Below, piece after piece: positions 34,401 through 45,879 of a DNA stretch of 64,000 bases. Both the position numbers and the translations under genes were made by a program. Position 1 is the stretch's first letter. Each line of letters starts with the position of its first letter. Origin of the DNA: Phoenix dactylifera (taxonomy: Eukaryota > Streptophyta > Magnoliopsida > Arecales > Arecaceae); contig NC_052392.1 in the NCBI RefSeq assembly GCF_009389715.1, forward strand, positions 36,195,360 through 36,259,359, given 5' to 3'. Below the pieces are notes generated by a model, which worked only from the letters and a program-made list of their open reading frames with translations, did no database searches and was not told the DNA's origin.

Positions 34401-37400
34401 AGCCTGAAATATAAAGCCATAAATATAAACAAAGAAGATAATATAAGCCATTATACTCAACATGTTGATAGTCTCCTGTCGGAGAATTATTGCGGATGAG
34501 TCTATAAATTATTATATTTCACATCAAGTGTACGATTCAGCATGTTGCCTTTTAGATTCAGAACACTAAGCAAAGATAGATTTTTAAGACATAATGGAAA
34601 AGTTCCAGTGTGGTTGTTATAGATGAGATCAAGGATTTATAACTTTCTCAATCCTAACATGTCACTATCAGGTACAGAGTTTCCAAAATAAGTGAATCTA
34701 AATCAAAAATATTTATGACAACATGATAGAAAATGTGAATAGACTGAAATTGCGGAAACAAACTGGACAAGGGAGAAACCGACATAAACTAAGAAGACAA
34801 TATATAAACCATTATACTCGATGTGTTAATGGTCTCGTGACAGAGAAATAAATGTTGATGATTTTGTAAGTTATTACCTTCCATTTGAACTATGCCATTT
34901 AGCATGTTGCCTTGCAGATATAGGACACGAAGTGAAAATAGATTTTGAAAAGATAATGGAATAGTTCCAGTGAGCTCGTTATCGCTGAGATCAAGGATCT
35001 CTAACTTTCTTAATCCTGTGATGCCTGTCAAGTATGATGTTCCCAAAAAAAAATTCTACATCAAAAATAGTTACAACAAGAGGATAGAAAATATGAATAG
35101 ATTGGAGAAACAAGTTGGATGAGGGAGAGGCTGACATAAACCAAGAAGACAATATATAAATCATTATACTCGATGTGTTATTTGTCTTGTGATAGAGAAA
35201 TAAATATAGATGATTCTAAAAGTTATTACCTTCCACATCAAGTGTGCCATTTAGCATGTTGCTGTCCAGATATAGGATACTGAGTGAACTTAGATTTTTA
35301 AAAGATAATGGAATAGTTCTAGTGAGCCCGTTATCGCTGAGATCAAGAATCTCCAACTTTCTCAATCTTGAGATGCCTGTCAATAAAGTTCCCAAATAAA
35401 GAAAATATAAATAAAAAAATTACTTACAACAAGAGGATAGAAAATATGAATAGACTAAAAAAATTGGAGAAACAAGTTGGATGAGGGAGAGGCTGACATA
35501 AACCAAGAAGTCAATATATAAAACATTATACTAGTTGTTTTAATAGTCTCGTGATTGAGAAATAAATGCAGATGATTCTGTAACTTATTACCTTCCACAT
35601 CAAGTGGGTCATTTAGCATGTTGCCTCCCAAATATAGGGCACTGAGTGAAGATAGATTTTTAAAAGATAATGGAGTAGTTCTAATGAGGCCGCTGTTACT
35701 GAGATCAAGAATCTCCAACTTTCTCAATCCTGAGATGCCTGTCAAATATGAAGTTCCCAAATTAAAAAATTTTAAATAAAAAAATGCTTACAACAAGAGG
35801 ATAGAAAATATGAATAGATTAAAAAAAATGAAGAAACAAGTTGGATGAGGAGAGGCTGACATAAACCAAGAAGACATTATATAAACAATTATACTCAATG
35901 TGTTAATGATCTTGTGTTAGAGGAATAATTGCAGTGGACACTATAAATTACTATAAATTATTATCTACGGCATCAAGTGTGTCGTTTAGCATGTTGTCTC
36001 TCAGCTTTAGGACTTTAAGTGATGATAGATTTTTGAAAGATAATAGAATGATTCTTGTGTGCCTGTTATCAATGAGATCAAGGATTTCCAATTTTTCCAA
36101 TCTTGATATGTCTTTCATATGCAAAGTTTCCAAAGAAAAAAAAATCTAAATCAAAAATATTTACAACAAGAGGATTGAAAATATTAATTCACTGAAATAA
36201 TTAGAGAAACTAGTTGGATGAGGGAGAAGCTGACATAAACCAAGAAGACAATATAATTCATTATACTCAATGTGTTAATGGTCTCGTGACAAAGAAATAA
36301 TTGCAGATGGTTCTGCAAGTTATTATCTTCCACATCAAGTGTGCCATTTAGCATGTTCTCTCTTAGCGTTAGGACATTGAGTGATAGATTTTTGAAAAAT
36401 AATAAAATGCTTCCAGTACTGAGCCAGTGATCGCTGATATCAAGAATTTTCAACTTTCTCAATCCTGATATGTCTTTCAAATACAAAGTCCCCAAAAGAA
36501 GAGAATCTAAGTCAAAAATATTTACAACAACAGGATAGAAAATATGAATAGATTGAAAAAATTAGAAAAACAAGTTGGATGAGGGAGAGGCTGATATAAA
36601 TCAAGAAGACAATATATAAAGCATTATACTTGATGTGTTAATGGTCTCGTGATAGAGAAATAGATGCAAATGATTCAATAACTTATTACCTTCCACATCA
36701 AGTGTGTCATTTAGCATGTTGCCTCCCAAATATAAGGCATTGAGTGAAGATAGATTTTTAAAAGATAATGAAATAGTTCCAGTGAGCCCGTTACTGCTGA
36801 GATCAAGGATCTCCAACTTTTTCAATTCTGTGATGCCTGTCAAATATAATATTCCCAAGAAAAAATCTAAATCAAAATTATTTACAACAAGTGGATAGAA
36901 AATATGAATAGACTGAAAAAATTGGAGAAACAAGTTGGATGACGGAGAGGCTAACATAAACCAAGAAGATAATATATAAACTATTATATTCAATGAGTTA
37001 ATGATCTTATGACAGAAAAATAATTGCAGAAGACTTCATAAATTATTACCTTCAACATCAAGTGTGCCGTTTAGCATGTTACTTCCCAGCTTCAGGACTC
37101 TAAGTGACGTTAGATTTTTGAAAGATAATGGAATGCTTTCGGTGAGCAAGTTATTGGTGAGATCAAGGATTTCCAACTTTCTCAATCCCGATATGTCTTT
37201 CAAATACAAAGTTCCCAAAGGAAGAGAGTCTAAGTCAAAAATATTTACAACAAGAGGATAGAAAATATGAATTTACTAAAAGAATTGGAGAAACAAGTTG
37301 GATGAGGGAGGGGCTGACCCATGTGTGATAACGATCCTATAATTTGATTGTTAGCCAAGTTAAGCTGTCGGAGCTCGTGAAAGTTGGAAAAAATGCTGAA

Positions 37401-37700
37401 ATTCAATCGCCAATTCTGAAGTTGGTCAGATTCTACGAGGCTTGAAAGTCTGAGCTTTGACACTTGTCGTGTGTTGTTGTTGCAGGTCACTCTTTCCCAG
37501 AGGCAGCAGTCTCGCCCTCTTCCCCATGTAGCTGGTGAAGTGCTATATTGATTTAGAGAAGATCTAAGCTTTAACAGAGCTTCATACTCCTCCAAAGGAC
37601 ACCCGATGCTGGGGCTGCTGCTGCATAGGACTACAATCAGTGATGTCCATAACAAAATTGCCAGCCTCAAGCAGGTGACAAAGTAGTGGCAATTCTCCAT
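31479..37700 (-). pseudogene. LRR receptor-like protein, copy C, with tandem LRR exon array
   Basis: Exon 1 is 37700-37319 (signal peptide LAILLWTSLIVVLC, then CPLEEYEALLKLRSS and DCCLWERVTC). The last exon is 33631-31479 (long LRR domain, C-cap GLHGPPMEKTC, membrane helix, basic tail KRTRMQ). Between them lie nine 147-nt LRR modules instead of one to three as in the paralogues. With borders in transcription order they are 37196-37050, 36836-36690, 36473-36327, 36111-35965, 35738-35592, 35376-35230, 35024-34878, about 34662-34516 and 34403-34257. Every module is phase 1 to phase 1, so each can be skipped or repeated without frame loss. Modules 3 and 4 have GT to AT donor changes. Module 8 has a stop and lacks a donor. 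Module 9 ends with TAA where copies A and B have CAA. The last exon is intact. A product would need at least module 9 to be skipped, so I call it a probable pseudogene. A working, alternatively spliced gene cannot be excluded. Confidence 0.75.
34257..37196 (-). repeat. Tandem array of nine LRR exon modules (about 365-bp period)
   Basis: Each unit has a 147-nt exon encoding two LRRs of the form ISGLRKLEILDLSxNxLTGT then IPLSFKNLSSLxxLYLxxNM, ending LNGTLDVEG. The intron that follows resembles the introns of the other units, including 'acaacaagaggatagaaaat' and 'caagttggatgagggagag'. Exon starts lie 346-372 bp apart. The introns are duplicated along with the exons, so the array grew by whole-unit tandem duplication. 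The module nearest the last exon (34403-34257) is a different type, beginning LLGMQKLRVLDLG and matching exon 3 of copy A. Confidence 0.9.
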
Positions 37701-37719
37701 AGCGAAGTGAATGATGTAA

Positions 37720-38070
37720 TGTGATTGTCTGATGCACATTTGCTTCTCATCTCATCCTTGCACAATTCATATAAAGGCATAGAGGTATGGAAATCTGTCT
37801 ACGACCAAGTCAATATACTAGTAGGTAGACTGCATGGCTTGCAGTAACGTCATGTTCAATTCTTCAATGCCAAGACTTTTATTTTCGGAAAAACAGATGG
37901 GCGTGGACCCCAGCCTGAGAATAATTATTGAGTAACATAGAGAATGGGAAAACAAGTGAAAAAATAAAAAATATCAGGGACAAGGAGGCAACTCACGGAA
38001 GGTAAAAGAGAGAAGCCGAAGTAGGAAAATGTGGGGAACAATTTCTTATGAGATCTAGGATCCACTCATT
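37720..38070 (-). repeat. 5' flank of RLP copy C
   Basis: This is the upstream sequence of copy C, homologous to 11840-12240 and 21120-21500 ('ttgcttctcat', 'attcatataaa', 'ggaacaatttcttatgagatc'). It probably holds the promoter and 5' UTR. The homology stops near 38070, the outer edge of the RLP cluster. Confidence 0.6.
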
Positions 38071-39448
38071 GAGGATAAGAAGGTTTGGTGGTAAATTTTG
38101 TTATGTACTTCTTAAATAGTTCGATAATTAATTTTAATTATCATAACTTTTTGGTTATTGATTCAATTTGATCATAGGCGTACGATCAATTGGACAAGAA
38201 GACGTTGAGCAAGAAGATTTACATTCTAATCCCTTAAGCAAGTTAAAAAAGCTCTAATATATTTATTTAATTTGTTATGTATTAGGTACGATCGAGAAAT
38301 TAGGAATAAGAGTAACTTGTGAATCAAAAAAAATAAACTAAGGAACTTAAGATTAGTTAATTATTATTTCTAAGTATTGATCAAGGACAAGTTATTTTAT
38401 ATAGATTTTTAATTGGATATATTGAGTGTGGATTAGTAGCATGGTAGCTAAGTTGGATTATCACTAGAGATAAGAATCTCTGAACTTGATCACCAACATA
38501 TATACATGTTTATTGATTTGTACCGCTGGATTTGTATCATGAGATTTGTGTTGATAGATTTGGTTTTGATGAGATGATATATTTCTATATGATTTTAGGT
38601 ATGAACATATTTGTGTTTATTATTTGTTGATATCAACTATTGAAGATATGATTATGTAAACTTTAATTTTAATTATCTTGAAATTATGAGGAATACACTG
38701 TTAAATTAGAATTAATGTGACAAAAATAACATATAATGATCAGATGGATAAGAAGTAGTTTAGACAAACCTTGTCATTGAATAGTCTCCATGAGCTTATA
38801 CGTGAGATAACCTCCATGGGCTTATGCTTGGAAACTTTGTTTATTAGTTATGGATTAGGATATCATCTTGGTTAATCCAAAATCAAAAAATAAATTAATA
38901 AGGAACCTAGAATTGAGATAATAAGAAACGGATGACACGACATGTAAAACCGTTGCTGAATAAATGGTTAATTTTGTTGGTATTTGAGACATATTTTTTT
39001 TGATAAGATGGATATTGATGACATATGTGGATTTTGTTGGTTAATTTCCATAGCATCCAGAAAAGTAGCATCAAAAAGCCTGCATAAATGAATCACCACT
39101 TATGCTATCAAAACTTACAGAATGCTCTAGTATTATCAAATTAATAACTGCCAACCATTTCTAAAGCAGTTCAAGTATCACAATCTGGAAATTAAGAAAC
39201 AGTTCATGGAACTTGCAAATGTTTCTGTACGGCTTCTTGTTATTGGCAAAAATAGACAGGATTATTCATGAGGGCCAGGACCGCAATTGAATATTTTAGG
39301 TCGCAGAGTCGGTCATCATACGTCTTTCTCTTTCACTTTATTTAATAGAAGTGGAAGAAGGGGAAGAAATATAAGAACTAGACCCGGTTAGCAAATGGGC
39401 TGGGTCAGAGTCGACCAGGAAATAAATATGATCCAGACATTTATTTAA
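38071..39448. other. AT-rich intergenic stretch
   Basis: Nothing was recognised: no long open frame, RNA gene or transposon end. The sequence is strongly AT-rich. Confidence 0.5.
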
Positions 39449-39861
39449 AATAGTTGACCTTTTTTTTTTTTTTTTGCTAAACAAAAGGGGAAGGGGGGGA
39501 GGAAGGGACAAGCCCACCCCCGTGTAGCAGCCCCGACCACTGGGCCCCCACCCCGCCAGGAGAATGTTCGATGCGGGTAAACCGAGTCGTGTGTTGGGCA
39601 CCCCGACCTATTTTACTCATACCCTCCCCACCCGTGGGCCGGCTCGGATATCCGACCCAACCCTCTGTGTGAGTACGTCACACCTGGCACCATCCAGGCT
39701 ACCAGCCGACCAGTAGCGCTTCCAGACCCCGTGTCCAGGCGTGGGGCATCCGGTCCCCGAATTTAATCGACGCCCGCACGTTTCGAACCTGTAACCACTT
39801 AGTTGGAAACAAACGCCCCGTTCCAACTGGGCTACCACCTTGGTGGTAATAGTTGATCTTT
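39449..39861 (-). mobile_element. tRNA-derived SINE with target-site duplications
   Basis: On the - strand the element starts about 39847 with a tRNA-like head. 'ggtagcccagttggaacgg' resembles an RNA polymerase III A box and 'ggttcgaaacg' a B box. It runs about 385 bp and ends in an A-run of 15 or more bases (a T-run on the + strand, about 39460-39475). Flanking 14-bp direct repeats, AATAGTTGACCTTT (39449-39462) and AATAGTTGATCTTT (39848-39861), differ by one base. They mark target-site duplications from LINE-driven insertion. The family name is not known to me. Confidence 0.82.
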
Positions 39862-40931
39862 AAGACCCAGACCTTTGTACCAAGAAAAAAAAAAGACTCC
39901 CATGGATTAAGGAAACTGACCAAGCTGGACTAACTCACTTGGGATTGGTTTAGGCTAATTATGGGGTGCTCAGATTATTCTCAAACCTTAACTATAAATT
40001 AATACATACCACAAAAGTTAAATCTTGAACAACAAGCACTTGATGGTTAACTATATAGAAATAAATGACCGAATTTAATTTTTTTAAAAAAGTACTTAAC
40101 TTATAATCAAGTATAAATATCCAAGTATGTTCTAACATATGGTTAACTTTTTTTATTTTTTCTGCTCCTTGAAGTTATAAAACAAAGATGGGTTTCTACC
40201 CTCCCCTTCTATCGAAAAACAAAAAAAAAAAACAAAGTGTTATAGAACAATGTTTCATATGATAAGAATTTAAAAATTAAAGCACATATAAATAAAATTA
40301 ATATCATGTATATATGTATTTAATTAATTAGGCAATACATGTAGCTAGGTTTTTGAGAACAAAAAAACTCAATACCAAACCCAACCCAAAAGTTAATTGG
40401 GCCGAGCTTAAGTAGGCTTGAGTTGGGTACGAGGTTTTCGGGCAAGAGTGACAGCCCTACCATTGAAGGGACAAGAGCACATTAGAAATTTAAAAATATT
40501 TTACGATTCATGTGATTGTCGCATGAGCCTTCTAGTGAGGTCCATTTTGCTTAGTTGGATTGAAAGATTAGACAGTAATGGAAAGATAATTTGGATTTAA
40601 AGATGGGTATTGCAGTGCTTAATGAGTAAACTTGAGAGAACTTTGCTATATTTTCTTTTCTTTTTTTTTTTTTTTGGTTTGACTAGAACTAGTTTTTTCG
40701 GTGTCCATTTGTAAGAGTGATGTGGCAAAGTCCGGAATGACAAATTGGGTTGGCGGAAATGGAAGGGTGTTTGTCCCGGTTGAAGATTAAATACTACCTA
40801 TGTAGATCACCTAACCTTGCTACCTCTTAGCAAGAAAACTGTGCTTGTTTGCCGTGGAAAAAATGTCTAGGTAAAATGTTTTATCTCTGACAATGCTGTT
40901 CGGGGGTGGTAGTTGGTGGGAAAAAAAAATC
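39862..40931. other. Intergenic stretch
   Basis: No gene was recognised. The stretch at 40370-40460 ('aacccaacccaaaagttaat...', 'gacagccctacc') resembles worn-down subterminal sequence of hAT-type elements but has no clear end. T-runs occur at about 40659-40675. Confidence 0.4.
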
Positions 40932-42764
40932 GGGTAATTAATTCCCCACCCTCCGAAAGATCCGGGTATAACAAAAAGTCTTCGTTGATCGACCGTAAAA
41001 TCTTCAGTCCAATAACTCTACCAACTTTAATTTCCGATCCTCGAGGGCCTTTTATTTTTAAAAAATATACCGAAAATGCCCCTGCCCCTCCTAATCTCCC
41101 ATTCCCACCAAAGAGGAAGAAGAAAAAAAGGGGTCCGGCCAGCCGCGGCCACCACCGGCCATGGCCCGCCCCTCCCAATCCCCCCTGCCCCCTCCCGAGC
41201 TCCCTTCCGCCAACCACGGCCTGCCCTTTTCCCATGTCTACCACGGCCCGGCTCCTTTCCAATGCTGCCAGCCTCGCGGAAGGAGAAGAGTTCTCTGCTA
41301 GCCAGCTGCGGCCCAGCCCCCTCCAGGGCCCCTCTCGCGGCCCAGCCTCCTCTTGCGGCCGCCACGGCCCAGCCCCCTTCCAGTGCTGTTGGCCTCGCGA
41401 GAGGAGAAGAAAAAAGAAAGAAGAAGGGAAGAACAGAAGAAAAAAGAAAAGGAAAAAAAAAGAAGAAAAAAAAAAGGAAAAAAAGAAAGAAAAGAAAAAT
41501 AAATAAATAAATACATATATATATATATATATATGAATGAAAGAATAAATAAATAAATAATATATTGTAATGAAATAAAATAAGAAGAAAAAGGAAAGAA
41601 AAAAGAAGAGAAGGAAGAAAAAAAATAAAAGAAAAAAAAGAAGAAAAATGAAAGAAAGAAGAGAAGGAAAGAAAAAGAAGAAAAGAAAAGAAAAAGAAAG
41701 AAAAGAAGAAAAAAAAAGAAAATAATAAGTGAGTGGCAGTTAGGTTAGTAAGCTTGGTACACAAGTAATATAGTATAGCACATATTTAAGTAAGCTTGGC
41801 ACACCGTTAATCCATGTTTGAACACTTAATCTAGTCTGGCACATAGTTAAATCTTCTCGGTACACAGTTAAGTAAGCTTGGAACAGACTTAATCTAGCCT
41901 GGCATACAGTTAATTATGTATAGAGAAGATTTATTTGTGTATAGAGAAGACTTAATTGTATGTACAGAAGAAATAAAAAAGGAGGAGAAAAAGAGAAGAA
42001 AAAAAAAGAAAAAAAGAAGGAAAAGGAAAGAAAAAGAAGAAAAGAAGAAAAATGAAAGAAAAAGAAGAAAAGGGAAGAAAAATAAGAAAAAGGAAAAAAA
42101 AGAAGAAAAGAAAAGAAAATGGAAAAAAAAAGAAAAAAAAGGAAAATAATGAGTGAGTGGCAATTAGGTTAGTAAGCTTGGAACACAGATAATATAGCAT
42201 GGCACACATTTAAGTAAGCTTGGCACACAGTTAATCAATGTTTGAACACTTAATCTAGCCTAGCATACAGTTAAATCTTCTCGGCACACAGTTAAGTAAG
42301 CTTCGAACACACTTCCTCCCGCGGCTGGCCAATGAAGAAATCTTCTCCTCCCGCAAGGCCGACAGCATCGGAAAGGGACTGGGCCGCGGCGGACGCGGGA
42401 GGAGGGTGGGTCATGGCCGGCAACGGCCATAGGACGCGGAAGGGCATCCTTCTTCTTCTTCGGCACCTCCCCACCGTGGGGGCAGGGGTGGTAGCATTTC
42501 CGGTGGTGCGGCTACGGGAGGAGGCTCGGGAGGGGGCTGATCGGGGCCAGTGGCGGCCGCGGGAGGGGGCTCAGGCAAGGCAATCCTTGGCCGGCGGCGG
42601 CCGCGGCTGGCTGTTGGCCTTTTTCTTCCTCTTCTTCAGTGAGTGGGGGCATTTTTGTCTCATAATGGCATATTCAAATATAGCTGGAAACAACCTGTCA
42701 ACGGAAATTAAACATTAGAGAAATGGACCGGTCATTAATTACCGCAATAATCGGATAATTACCC
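40932..42764. mobile_element. Large inverted-repeat (foldback-like) element with purine-rich tracts
   Basis: The two halves are related in opposite orientation. GGGTAATTAATT at 40932 faces ATAATTACCC ending at 42764. 'aaaatgcccctgcccc' near 41073 faces the complement of '...gggggcatttttgtct' near 42645. The GC-rich arm at about 41215-41410 matches the reverse complement of 42315-42560, for example 'cttctcctcccgcaaggccgacag' versus its left-arm counterpart. The centre holds AAGAAA-type purine tracts and a 424-bp-spaced internal duplication. No target duplication was seen outside these ends, and no transposase was found. It could be a foldback or MULE-like non-autonomous element; the class is uncertain. 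Confidence 0.55.
41728..42305. repeat. Duplicated block with nested GGCACACAGTTAA repeats
   Basis: Two copies begin at 41728 and 42152 with 'agtgagtggcagttaggtta' or a close variant. They continue with several imperfect repeats of 'agtaagcttggcacacagtt' and 'aatctagcctggcatacagt'. Each is preceded by a purine-only AAGAAAGAAA tract. The spacing of 424 bp indicates duplication of tract plus block together. Confidence 0.75.
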
Positions 42765-43229
42765 TGGAAGACTACGCAGCAGATTGTGACACCATATTGT
42801 TGTCACTCGTCGCAATCTGCGAGTTTGGGAGTATTTGTGAAAGTGTCAATGGTAGGACTTTTGGGTAACTAATGAATATCTTAGAAATTTGGGAAGGCAC
42901 TTTGGTAATTGTCATCATAAATGCTTTGGGACTTGTCATCATTAATATTTGAAGGCTATATACATAACCAATCTACGCAATGGAAGGTAGCCTATTTTGA
43001 GTTGCGTTTGATTTTACCTTGAGAGGTTCTTCTTATTTCTTATATTGTTTCCTTTCATGGTAGATTCTATAAGAAATGAGTGTTTGAACGAAATTATGGC
43101 TGTGTTATCTCCTCTGTCTCGTTCCTTCCATCCTAGTGTCAATTTGGCATCCCAGCTATTGGTTCTTGATGGTTGAATAATTTAATAGCGGACCAAATGG
43201 AATCACACTCTGATTTACATACGTGATCC
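42765..43229. other. Intergenic stretch
   Basis: No gene was recognised. A short imperfect inverted repeat, 'gcagattgtgaca' with 'tcgcaatctgc', lies at 42778-42828. From about 43000 the sequence may be the leader of the gag-like relic that follows. Confidence 0.4.
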
Positions 43230-44270
43230 ACGGATGTCGTGATTGATGACTTGCGGAGCCAAGTACAATTGTTAGAAGAGCAACTTGCTCGTAACAATGG
43301 TCTAAAATGTGATGAATCTCCGAGCATCATATCTCAAATAATGATAAAGGGGAGGCCACCCCCTCTTGTCATGCTTATCGTCGAGCTCCAAGTGAAGAGG
43401 CTTCTCGCTCTTGCCATACTCGAAAGGATCATGGATTCCTACGAGAATTTGACGTAAAAGTTTACATTCCAAAATTTGAAGGAAGGATATATCCAAGTGG
43501 ATGAATTCATAGATTGGCTTCTCACCATTTAGAAGTCTTTGAATATGCGATGTGCTACACCACCACAGAGCTAAAATTGTAGGAGCAACCCAAAATTCAG
43601 TGATCATGAGAATGCAAGCTCAAGATTGAATTTTTGGGAGAAGATGAAAGAAGAACTCAAAAAACAGTTTTGCCGGAGAATTATGTACAAGCTTCATTGT
43701 TAATGCAAGAACATTACTTCATAGAGGAGTATATGGAACAGTTCCAAAATCTCATAAGGCGGTGTGGCAATTATGAAGTCGAGGAGCAAATTAACCGTTG
43801 CTTGCTGCTTTGGTGGACTTCGATGGGAGATACAGGAAGTTGTTCATGTCCATTTTTGTTGGGCTTCTGATGATGTTTACAAGCTTGCAATCAAAGTGGA
43901 GAGACAAATCAAAGATGAGGAGGACGGCAGCGAACGAGTATAGAAGGAACTCGATCCTTAGGCCATGGGAACACTTCCAACTCGGAGAGTGATTCTTGAT
44001 CTTCTAAAGTTTCTTCCTAAAATCTTCTTCCAAGAATGATGATGCAACTCCTTATAGCCATTATGGCTGTTCCAACTCTGATTCTATGCTACAACTACCA
44101 AAGGATTGGACATATAGCCTCCAAACGTGCAAATAGAGGTCTGGTCATCCCCATGGAGGAAATACTTGAAAAAATTTGGAGGAAGAATCTCACTAATGGA
44201 GAGACACCCAAGATAAATTATTTCTCTGTTAGAGACGTTGCATCACAACGTCTTCTGATTGCATCATAGC
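43230..44270 (+). mobile_element. Ty3/gypsy-type gag relic
   Basis: Broken + strand frames match plant Ty3/gypsy gag proteins. They include KVYIPKFEGRIYPSGW (from about 43457), LGEDERRTQKTVLPENYVQA (about 43638-43700, the 'W..MK..L...FLP.NY' region) and IEEYMEQFQNLIRRCG (about 43720-43770). At about 44090-44150 CYNYQRIGHIASKRANRGLV is a CCHC zinc knuckle that has lost its second and third cysteines. Several stops and frameshifts interrupt it. No protease, reverse transcriptase, integrase or LTR was found, so it is a fragment. Confidence 0.75.
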
Positions 44271-44279
44271 ACCAAAAAT

Positions 44280-45870
44280 AAAATAATCAATAATCTAAAT
44301 AGGTAAAAAATTGTTAAATAGTAGCCACTAGTTTTGAGCAATCATTGCAAGACCAGGCAGCAAAATATATATGCATACAGGCACACGTTTGTGTGTGTAT
44401 AATAATGTTTCGATAGCTATTTTGTTATACAAAGACTTTTTATTCTACAAATACTTTTTCATTCTTTCATATATAAGGAGATTTCACTTAAAAAAAAAAA
44501 TATTCCATACTCATGTATTCAAGTTCATATCCATTAGTTCCAATACACGAAAGCTTGTAGTACTTATCGATGAGGTCCTATTAATTAGTATTACACATAA
44601 AAAATTAATTATAAAAATTAATATAATTAAACCGGCTCTTTATAGACCCCCATTTTACTGACAAGATTTATCACTACTTCAGCTACTTTAACAGCTTGAC
44701 CAGTTACGCAAAGTTTTTGATTGTTCTATTTTCTGATATTGGTAAGGTACAGCGGTCACCCAGATTGGCCACCAGCCGGTGGCTGCCACCCTGGTGGTGC
44801 CGGCAGCAGCAGCACAACCATGAGTTTGAAAATAAGGGAAAGAGGGAAGATCAGTTTTTGGTTGTAGGGACCCACACCTTGAAGGTTCAAGCATCAATAG
44901 CAGAGAGCATGGCCAAAACACCCGCACTTAAGAATTTAGAGTATACCAATCCGCCAAGATACAATGATCACACTTTTAAGGGGTAGTGGTAGCCTAACCA
45001 TGAACGTGGTGCAAGCATAGGAAGACATAACTCTTGTTTAAATTGCTAATCATAATCTACAAAATGAAAAAAAAATAACAAATAGTTTAAAGCTTTCTCA
45101 CCATAATTCAATTGGACAAATTTAAATCAGGCAAACCTTCCAAAGTACAAATGAACTTTACAATTTCTTGTCATGGAGACATTTTGTTGGCCGGTTGGGA
45201 GCTGCAGGTTCTCGTAATTACTATCGAATTCGAACAGAGACACTTGAAGATTTAACTTTCAGCAGAAGCAAGAGAGGCCAATCACTCGCTCTCTGGATGA
45301 TACCTATCTGTAGATAATTATAAGATAAAATGATCACACTGTTAAGGTGTAACAGCAATTCAAATGGCTCCTTATGGTGAACACTACTGTGTTCAGGATA
45401 GAGTGGCAACCACAGCATGAACATGTACACATTGTAAGGCATTGTTCACTCCTGTTCAAACCTGTATCTACTGGTAGAAAAAACCAACTACTAATCATAA
45501 TTTTGGCAATCTACAAACGAGCAGCGGTTTTTTATAGTAGGGCAGATATAAAAGTTGGAACACATTATGTAAACTAGCTGTCATGGAAGCGCAACTCCAG
45601 TCCTTGCTCTTTTTGGCTTAGATATTTTCAAATATTTCAGGAACAATAATATGACATTCTGAAGAAGTCGTATCAACCATATGAAAGGTCAGTATGGTTG
45701 TCACCATGGGTTCTGTATTCTCATGTTCTTCTAATTGGAAGAAGTGTTTTCAATGTCCATTTCATTAATTTTGATTTGTAGTAGGTCATGAATCTCTGTG
45801 CATCGTGATCTACCAACAACCAACAGTTTGTGAAAGAGAAGAACACTTGTCAGCAACATCAGCATGTTCT
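44280..45870. other. Intergenic stretch downstream of the HPGT-like gene
   Basis: No gene was recognised. Short frames at 44696-44986 and 45374-45577 show no known motif. The distal part may contain the 3' UTR of the - strand gene that starts at 58770. Confidence 0.4.
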
Positions 45871-45879
45871 TTGCTCCTC

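Noticed and set aside
41027-41764. Long - strand open frame rich in Phe/Leu/Ser, and overlapping + strand Lys/Glu frames
   Set aside because: These are translations of the purine-only tract and its complement. There is no normal amino-acid mix and no domain, so they are low-complexity artefacts.
41894-42209. Lys/Glu-rich + strand frame and Phe-rich - strand frame
   Set aside because: Same cause: AAGAAA-type tract inside the inverted-repeat element.
40932-42764. Classification of the inverted-repeat element as a MULE
   Set aside because: A 9-bp target duplication was looked for at both ends and not found, and no transposase is present, so the superfamily is left open.
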